Assembly (NCBI GenBank): GCA_026988025.1
Contig: JALSMB010000065.1
Span: forward strand, 1 to 35,219
Origin: Candidatus Altimarinota bacterium
Lineage (GTDB): Bacteria > Patescibacteriota > Gracilibacteria > BD1-5 > UBA6164
Direction: 5' to 3'
Length of the DNA stretch: 35,219 nucleotides
This document shows, in pieces, positions 30,563 through 35,219 of this stretch. The notes below the pieces were generated by a model. It was given only the letters and a program-made list of their open reading frames with translations, was not told where the DNA came from and searched no databases. Position 1 is the first letter of the stretch; every line of letters begins with the position of its first letter. The position numbers were made by a program, and so were the translations under genes.

Positions 30563-32983
30563 ATGACTACTATTGAAAATAACAATAATGAACCTATTAA
30601 AATTGACCCATCTAAACAGCAAGAGCAAATAGATAGAGATTTTGAGGATATTGTAATAGAATTTCAAAAAATGACACATGAAGAAAAATGAGAGTTTATT
30701 AATGCAATATCAGATAAAGACCCTAATTTTAAAAAATTAAAAGAAGAATTAAAATCATATTTTTGGTCTCAAATAGAAAATGTAGAATATAATACTATTC
30801 AAGAAAATACTCAAATAATAGAACAAATTGAAAATGAAACAATTAAAACTAATGAGTTAATAGGAACTCAAAAATGATTTTTTGAAACTAATAAAGATTT
30901 TACTAGTTTTAATGATTTAATGACTGAAAAAACTATAAATTGAAGTCCTGTAATGATTTTAGATGATAATGTATATGATGCATTACTTAGATATGAAGAT
31001 AATACTGAACCTCTTATAAAAGCATTAGCACATAAAGAATTAAATCAAGCTAATAATGAGTTAGAAGCAAGTAAAAAAGCTATTTCTACAAGTATGCAAT
31101 ATAAACCTGAAAATATGAATAGAGCATATCAATATTCATATGAACAATTTGAAACTAAAAAAGATAAAATACTAGAAGATTTTAAAAGTGTAGCTGAGGA
31201 TTTTAAAGATTTAATGAAAACTGATGCTTGAAAACTCATTATATCAAATACAGCTTTTACATCTTTTGAAAGTAAATTAAAAACTGATATTAATACTCAA
31301 CTTTGATATGAAGAAAATACAGAAAATGAAACAACTTTAAATATTGAAAACAATACAAAAGAACTACTTTTAAATTTATGAGTAATAGAAAATAAATTTA
31401 ATGAAAAAATAAAAAACTTTTTAGCTAATCAAGAAGATTTAAAAGGTAATGATTATATTACTTGGCAAAAAATACTATATACTGATTTTCCAAATCAATT
31501 AGAAGAAAGTATTAGTGATGAGATTAGATTATATAGTAAAAAAGTATGAGAAGATTTAATTAAATATAATACTTCTATAATTAAAGAAGGATGAATTTTT
31601 AATCTACCTATTTGAGATTGAAAAAATATTAGATTAGATTTTTCTGAATTATGAGATGTATCAAATTTAGATAACAAAAAAATATTAGAATTATATAATT
31701 CTAATTTTGAAAGTATTTATAGAAATGATTTAAAAGAAAAAATAGCTGATTCTATTTCTGATATATGGAAATCAATGAAAGAAAACCCTTGAAAAACTGC
31801 TATTGATATTACTAGTATCATTTTTGCTTGAATGTGAGCAGTTTTAGCATCAGCTTGAACCTGAACAATTTCATCTATATTAATAGCTTGACCTACTTTT
31901 ACTGTTCTTGATAACTGATATAGAGCTTGAATGTATGAGGTTTTTGATATAGAATGATGATGGGAGGCATGAGTTTGAATTGAAGAAAATGATACAAATA
32001 ATGATATTCTTAGGAAAAAGCTATTTGAACTTGGTTGAAATACTGCTTTATTTTGAATGTTTAAAGCTACTTGATTATTAGAAAAGAAATATCTACCTGA
32101 AATAGATAGTCAATTGAAATCTATGGCTATTAGAACACCAATAGAAGCATGATTTTTTACTTATTATGCAGTTGTATCAGAAAACTTACAGAATACAATT
32201 AAAAATGATTGAAATACAAATGAACTTTTAAATGATTTTTCTGAGATACCAAATTTTGATATTTTAATGAAATCATATATCTATAATCTATGATTTATTA
32301 CAGCAGTAAAAGCCTGAGCTATACCAGCTGAAAAAATGGTTATTGCTTGATATCAAAAACAATTAAATAGTGAATTGTGAGTATTAAAAGAAAAATGATA
32401 CTTAATAATGAATACATGAGAATGATATGCATTTTTTCAATGATTAAATAGAGTTGATAATATTTGACTTAAAAGTTTTGAAAAATTTATAGCATTAAAT
32501 AAAAAAGTGAATTATATTGCTATGGAGCAGTATAGAAAACCTGAAAGTTGAAGATGATGAAAATCAGCTTATTCTACCACTTTTAGAGAACAAAAATTCC
32601 AAAAACTAGAAGAATACTCAAAAGAAGCACAATCTTGAAAAATTGATTATGCTTTGAATGATAAAATTATATGAAAATCATTAACAGATAATTGAATCTG
32701 AAAAAAATGAGAAAATGTATGAAAATGATTACTTGAAAAATCTTGATTTGAAAAATGAGAAAAAATAGAACCAAAAACTAAGTTTGAGAAGAAAGCTATA
32801 AAAGAAATGGAAAAAGCTAATATAATTATTTATACAGAGTATAGAAACTGATTTAATAGATTTTCTAAATGAGAAAATTTAACTCAAATTTTTCCAAATA
32901 TGAGTTATGAAGCAAAAATTAAAATTCAAGATATTTATAAAAATAATATTTCAATTAAACCAAAAAAAGAAGGAAAAATTTAA
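30563..32983 (+). CDS. Large effector-like protein with central hydrophobic region and variable C-terminus, 806 aa
   Basis: No known domain recognised. Residues 1 to about 400 are acidic and helical (GLN/Glu/Asn-rich, no signal peptide). A hydrophobic Gly/Ala-rich block follows at about 410-470 (IIFAGMGAVLASAGTGTIS, then SILIAGPTFTVLDNGYRAGM), and a conserved-looking segment FDIEGGWEAGVGIEEND continues to LFELGGNTALFGMFKATG. From 639 to about 699 the protein is identical to the orphan cassette at 33673. The last 107 residues are basic with GNVGKGLLEKSG and KKAIKEMEKANIIIY. The build (soluble start, membrane-active-like middle, swappable end) resembles large secreted or contact-dependent toxins. 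Convergent with 32980-33609, sharing TTAA as both stops. Function inferred only. Confidence 0.85.
32476..32656 (+). repeat. 181-bp direct repeat, copy 1 (inside the effector gene)
   Basis: Identical base for base to 33673-33853, offset 1197 bp. Codes for effector residues 639-699 in the same frame as in the second copy. Two single-base differences (32657 and 32666) follow, and similarity then falls sharply. Confidence 0.95.
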
Positions 32984-33000
32984 TTTTCCTTCTTTTCTAT
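32964..33000. terminator. Bidirectional terminator
   Basis: Hairpin GAAGGAAAA-ATTT-AATTTTCCTTC (about 32969-32993) with flanking A and T runs. It contains the overlapping stop codons of the two convergent genes. Confidence 0.8.
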
Positions 33001-33609
33001 TTTGTAATTAACTATGTAATCTGCAACATCCCACATAATATTAACAGCATTTAAAGTTGCAACCATATATTCATCTGAATATATAAGTATTTCTTTTCAA
33101 TTTTTATTATATAATTTCCATAATCAATTTTCTAATGTAATTTTAGAATATCATTCTCTAATGTATCATGCTTGTAATGAATCTTCATATCATGGAGTAT
33201 CTCTGAAATAATCTACATTTGTGTATCTTGTTCAATCTAATTTTGTAATGTATACTAAATTTCAAATTTTACTTTCATAAATGGCATATCAATTTCTATC
33301 TGGAATTTTTTTAATTTCAATAGTTTGTTTTTCAATAGCTTCTTGAACTTTACTTCATTCAAAGTCTGGAAGTTTTTTAAGTTTTTCAATAAACTCTTGT
33401 TTAAAATCTTCACTTAAAGCCTCTGTTTGTTGTTTTGTTTCACTTGAAACCAAAATAGTAGCTATATTATTTTCAGTATCAATAATAATTTTTCAAGTTT
33501 TTTCTGAAACATTAGGAAAACTATCAAGTCTTCTTTCATAATGAGTTGGAGTTTCATTATTATTTACTTGATGATAAATATCAGGAGATGTAGAGTTTAA
33601 ATCTGCCAT
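32980..33609 (-). CDS. Convergent partner protein, 209 aa
   Basis: Not recognised. Soluble, no signal peptide. The N-terminal region reads MADLNSTSPDIYHQVNNNET and HYERRLDSFPNVSEKTG. A strand-rich middle follows (IIIDTENNIATILVSSET, IPDRNGYAIYESKIGNLVYI), and aromatic-rich C-terminal sequence NGLWKLYNKNGKEILIYSD, then MWDVADYIVNYKI. Alternating Gly/Tyr/Asp turns suggest a small beta-rich globular protein. It is convergent to the effector-like gene and shares stop codons with it, while the orphan cassette lies behind its start. By location it could be an immunity partner, though immunity genes normally lie on the same strand as their toxin. Role unproven. Confidence 0.75.
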
Positions 33610-33652
33610 TTATAATTATTATTTATATATTCTTAATTTTATCATTTTTTAA

Positions 33653-34183
33653 AGGAAAAAGCAAATTAGTATTTTTGAAAAATTTATAGCATTAAATAAA
33701 AAAGTGAATTATATTGCTATGGAGCAGTATAGAAAACCTGAAAGTTGAAGATGATGAAAATCAGCTTATTCTACCACTTTTAGAGAACAAAAATTCCAAA
33801 AACTAGAAGAATACTCAAAAGAAGCACAATCTTGAAAAATTGATTATGCTTTGTATGATAAAGTTATATGAAAAACTCTGATTGATAATTGAATTTGAAA
33901 AAAATGAGATAATGTATGAAAATGATTATTAAAAAAATCTTGATTTGATAAAACTGAGATTAAGGATTTTAAGGAATGAAAACTTAAATGAGAGAAGATT
34001 GGTGAAAAAAGAGCTTTAAGGGAGATGGAGAGAGCTAATGAAGTGATTTATAAGGACTTTACTGATATACAGAAATATATGGAAACATATCCTACCAATA
34101 AAGAGATTAAGGATTATATGTTAAGTAAATGAGTAGATAAGAAAAATACATTAAAATTAATAAAGATACTATCAAATTGATAG
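33653..34183 (+). pseudogene. Orphan C-terminal cassette of the effector-like gene
   Basis: An open frame without a credible start: it opens after TAA at 33650 and the first ATG is internal (33719). It encodes a second version of the effector C-terminus. The first 60 codons are identical to residues 639-699 of the 806-aa protein. Similar sequence continues (GNVGKGLL-KSGF and ALREMERANEVIYKDF) and then a different end, KYMETYPTNKEIKDYML to LSNG. Its unique part uses more AAG and GAG codons than its neighbours, hinting at a separate origin. Ends in TAG within a terminator. It is either a silent cassette usable after recombination or a decaying duplicate. Confidence 0.75.
33673..33853 (+). repeat. 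181-bp direct repeat, copy 2 (start of the orphan cassette)
   Basis: Identical to 32476-32656. The left edge of identity falls at TTTTGAAAAATTT; to its left the two copies differ, marking the seam of the duplication. Confidence 0.95.
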
Positions 34184-34192
34184 TATCTTTTA
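34163..34192. terminator. Bidirectional terminator
   Basis: Hairpin AAAGATACTATCA-AAT-TGATAGTATCTTT with T tract. The TAG of the orphan cassette is inside the stem, and the stop of the convergent fragment lies at its edge. Confidence 0.8.
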
Positions 34193-34459
34193 TAAATTAT
34201 CCCAGTTATCATATACTTCTTGCAATGTTTTTATATGCTTATCCATAAATTTTCACCACTTGTAATATTCTCAAATTGATTTATCTGAAAAAGGTTCTAA
34301 TTCATTTCAATTTACAATTATTTTGTAAATTCAATTTCATTTATCTACTTCTTTAAATTTTCAATGAGAAAATCACAAAAATGCAGGATATGATATTTTT
34401 TTATCATCTCTTTTTCATTTAAAGCTAAATAATAGAGTTCAATCAAAATTATGTAAACA
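34190..34459 (-). pseudogene. 5'-truncated convergent gene fragment
   Basis: An 89-codon open frame ending at TAA 34192-34190, with readable protein-like sequence: FDGTLLFSFKGKRDDKK, ISYPAFLGFSHGKFKEVD, NGIYKIIVNGNELEPFSD, EYYKWGKFMDKHIKTLQ. It uses TGA for its glycines in the usual way. Upstream the frame stays open but turns into unlikely sequence, with no ATG, GTG or TTG at a sensible place, and it runs into a hairpin at 34461-34484. It sits in the same convergent position to the orphan cassette as the 209-aa gene does to the full gene. NGIYKIIVNGNE is loosely like NGLWKLYNKNGKE there. Probably the 3' remnant of a related partner gene. Confidence 0.5.
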
Positions 34460-34460
34460 A

Positions 34461-34486
34461 AAAAATCCCCAAAATGAGGATTTTAA
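34461..34486. repeat. Hairpin at the element edge
   Basis: Inverted repeat AAAATCC/GGATTTT (about 34462-34484) spanning CCAAAATGA. It marks the point where the convergent fragment loses its frame. Confidence 0.5.
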
Positions 34487-34638
34487 TAAAAATCTTAAAT
34501 GGCAGCCCGCCAAGGGTCAAGTTAGAACTATTTGAAATTTTAACCATAGACACCATAGATTGTTTAAAATATTTATGGGAAGAAATGACCTATGTTGAGC
34601 CAATTTATAATAATAAACAAGAAAAAACATCAATTTAA
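34474..34638 (+). CDS. Possible 54-aa protein with atypical codons
   Basis: ATG at 34474, no TGA glycine codons, encoding MRILIKILNGSPPRV, then KLELFEILTIDTIDCLKYLW and EEMTYVEPI. It uses GGC, AGC and CCG codons that are rare in the window, and its first third is much more G+C-rich. Two other frames are also open over this stretch, so the strand and frame are not certain. It lies just ahead of the transposase remnant and may belong to the mobile element or be its leader. Confidence 0.35.
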   Translation: MRILIKILNGSPPRVKLELFEILTIDTIDCLKYLWEEMTYVEPIYNNKQEKTSI

Positions 34639-34821
34639 CATAGACTTTTAAAATTTTTTAGATATATATAATAAAAATATTACTATTTAATAAAAATAAA
34701 ATATGGAACAAAATTTAAAGAAGAAAATGTTAGACGATTATGGCATAATAGTAAAAAATGGGTGGCTAAAATAGAGAGTATTTGGTAATATAAAGCCAAA
34801 TACTCTTTAACTTTTAAAACA
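34639..34821. other. Intergenic debris with a hairpin before the transposase
   Basis: No gene supported; a 23-codon frame from ATG 34703 is too short to call. It contains the motif GTAAAAAATGGGTGGCT (34751-34767) and a strong hairpin AGAGTATTTGG/CCAAATACTCT (about 34776-34807) just before the transposase. These are likely parts of an insertion-element end. Confidence 0.4.
34751..34772 (+). repeat. GTGGCT motif, copy 1
   Basis: 22-nt sequence matching 35105-35126 at 18 positions (GTAAAAA, TG, GTGGCT, A and AT shared), with a stem-loop immediately downstream. Confidence 0.5.
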
Positions 34822-35104
34822 GTGAATAAAAGTTACCAAAAAAGGTGCAAAAAATGCAAATCAGATAAAATTAAAAAAGACTGATTTAAAAGATGAAAAC
34901 AAAGATATAAATGTAAACTTTGTGGTCATATTTTTCAGAATAAAACTAAGAAACAAAAAATAGATATAAATGAACTATGGAATAAATATTGTTTCAGAAA
35001 ACAAACTTATGCTGAATTAGCAAAAGATTATTGAGTTACAGTAAAAACAATTCAAAAATATTTAGATAAATATGAATTTAAAATATCTAAAATTAGGCTT
35101 AATT

Positions 35105-35126
35105 GTAAAAAGTGTGTGGCTGAGAT
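35105..35126 (+). repeat. GTGGCT motif, copy 2
   Basis: Second copy of the 22-nt motif, at the exact point where the transposase sequence degenerates, again with a stem-loop downstream (35147-35181). Confidence 0.5.
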
Positions 35127-35144
35127 GATTAAATTTTACCATGT

Positions 35145-35183
35145 AAGAGAGATAAAGTGAGTTTCACTTTTCTCTCTTTTTTT
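35145..35183 (+). terminator. Hairpin with T tract inside the transposase remnant
   Basis: Stem AGAGAGATAAAGTGA/TCACTTTTCTCTCT followed by seven T. Strong terminator-like structure within the readable frame, supporting the idea that this end is not functional coding sequence. Confidence 0.65.
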
Positions 35184-35219
35184 AGCCCTCTATGAAGACT
35201 AATTTTAGGTTTAATATGT

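Larger units (their letters stand above)
34822..35202 (+). pseudogene. Truncated transposase (IS256-like variant with zinc ribbon), 126 aa
   Basis: N-terminal DNA-binding part of a transposase. A zinc ribbon, CKKCKSDKIKKDGFKRGKQR followed by YKCKLCGHIF, shows two CxxC pairs. A helix-turn-helix follows, with ELWNKYCFRKQTYAELAKDY then GVTVKTIQKYLDKY. This arrangement matches the zinc-binding variant of IS256-type and IS1249-type transposases common in CPR genomes. The catalytic DDE domain (another 200-300 residues) is missing. After KISKIRLN the frame passes into unrelated sequence with a hairpin and stops. GTG at 34822 is the best start. Glycines here are TGA apart from one GGT, so the copy is adapted to the host code. 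Confidence 0.7.

Noticed and set aside
30703..32983. The 806-aa protein as a frameshifted gene made of several short frames
   Set aside because: A single frame from 30563 to 32983 is continuous when TGA is Gly; no TAA or TAG occurs inside it.
34703..34774. 23-codon frame and an overlapping frame ending KKWVAKIESIW
   Set aside because: Very short, with no usable start for the second; treated as element debris.
1..35219. CRISPR array or prophage
   Set aside because: No regularly spaced repeats and no integrase, capsid, terminase or tail genes; the baseplate-J-like gene stands alone and matches a CPR chromosomal type.

Overview
The window looks like a piece of a very AT-rich, compact genome from the Absconditabacteria (SR1) / Gracilibacteria part of the CPR (Patescibacteria). 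The main evidence is the genetic code. Nearly every gene is broken by in-frame TGA, and reading TGA as glycine (translation table 25) restores intact proteins whose invariant glycines are encoded by TGA: the Walker A loops of RecF, TsaE and MutS, the Nudix box, and the GGR motif of a GT4 glycosyltransferase. All intact genes end in TAA, apart from one TAG. Gene content fits too: the CPR type of baseplate-J-like membrane protein, large surface or effector-like proteins, and little biosynthesis. All coordinates below use TGA = Gly.

Layout. 202-1280 (minus): tRNA-Cys, then a lipoprotein and a small membrane protein. 1346-4174 (plus): gatC, recF and a secreted surface protein with Ig-like and FN3-like parts. 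4201-8913 (minus): a MscS channel, a bifunctional cell-wall hydrolase (M23 peptidase plus lysozyme-like domain), a class I/II aminotransferase and a membrane protein. 9058-10095 (plus): a coiled-coil protein. 10116-15597 (minus): an efflux operon, ArsR regulator then membrane-fusion lipoprotein then RND permease. 15687-17525 (minus): a YmdB-type phosphoesterase and a polytopic membrane protein. 17656-19128 (plus): a polyprenyl-phosphate sugar transferase. 19162-19999: TsaE (minus) and a STAS protein (plus). 20038-22518 (minus): an N-terminally truncated MutS abutting a GT4 glycosyltransferase. 22650-24257 (plus): the baseplate-J-like protein. 24293-30099 (minus): DEAD-box RNA helicase, a candidate structured RNA, CYTH phosphatase/cyclase-like protein, a second aminotransferase, a PHP phosphoesterase and a Nudix hydrolase.

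The accessory end (30251-35219) is the most unusual part. A 98-aa helical protein precedes an 806-aa effector-like protein with a central hydrophobic region. This is followed by a convergent 209-aa gene. Next comes an orphan copy of the effector C-terminus with no proper start. Its first 181 bp are identical to the full gene, after which it diverges. It is followed in turn by a convergent gene fragment without a start. This resembles the full-length gene plus silent C-terminal cassette layout of polymorphic toxin loci. The window closes with a truncated transposase (zinc ribbon plus HTH) and repeat and hairpin debris, consistent with rearrangement by a mobile element.

Most transcription units end in strong hairpins with T tracts, often overlapping stop codons of convergent genes. 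Shine-Dalgarno sequences are mostly absent. Functions are inferred from motifs read by eye; no database search was possible.
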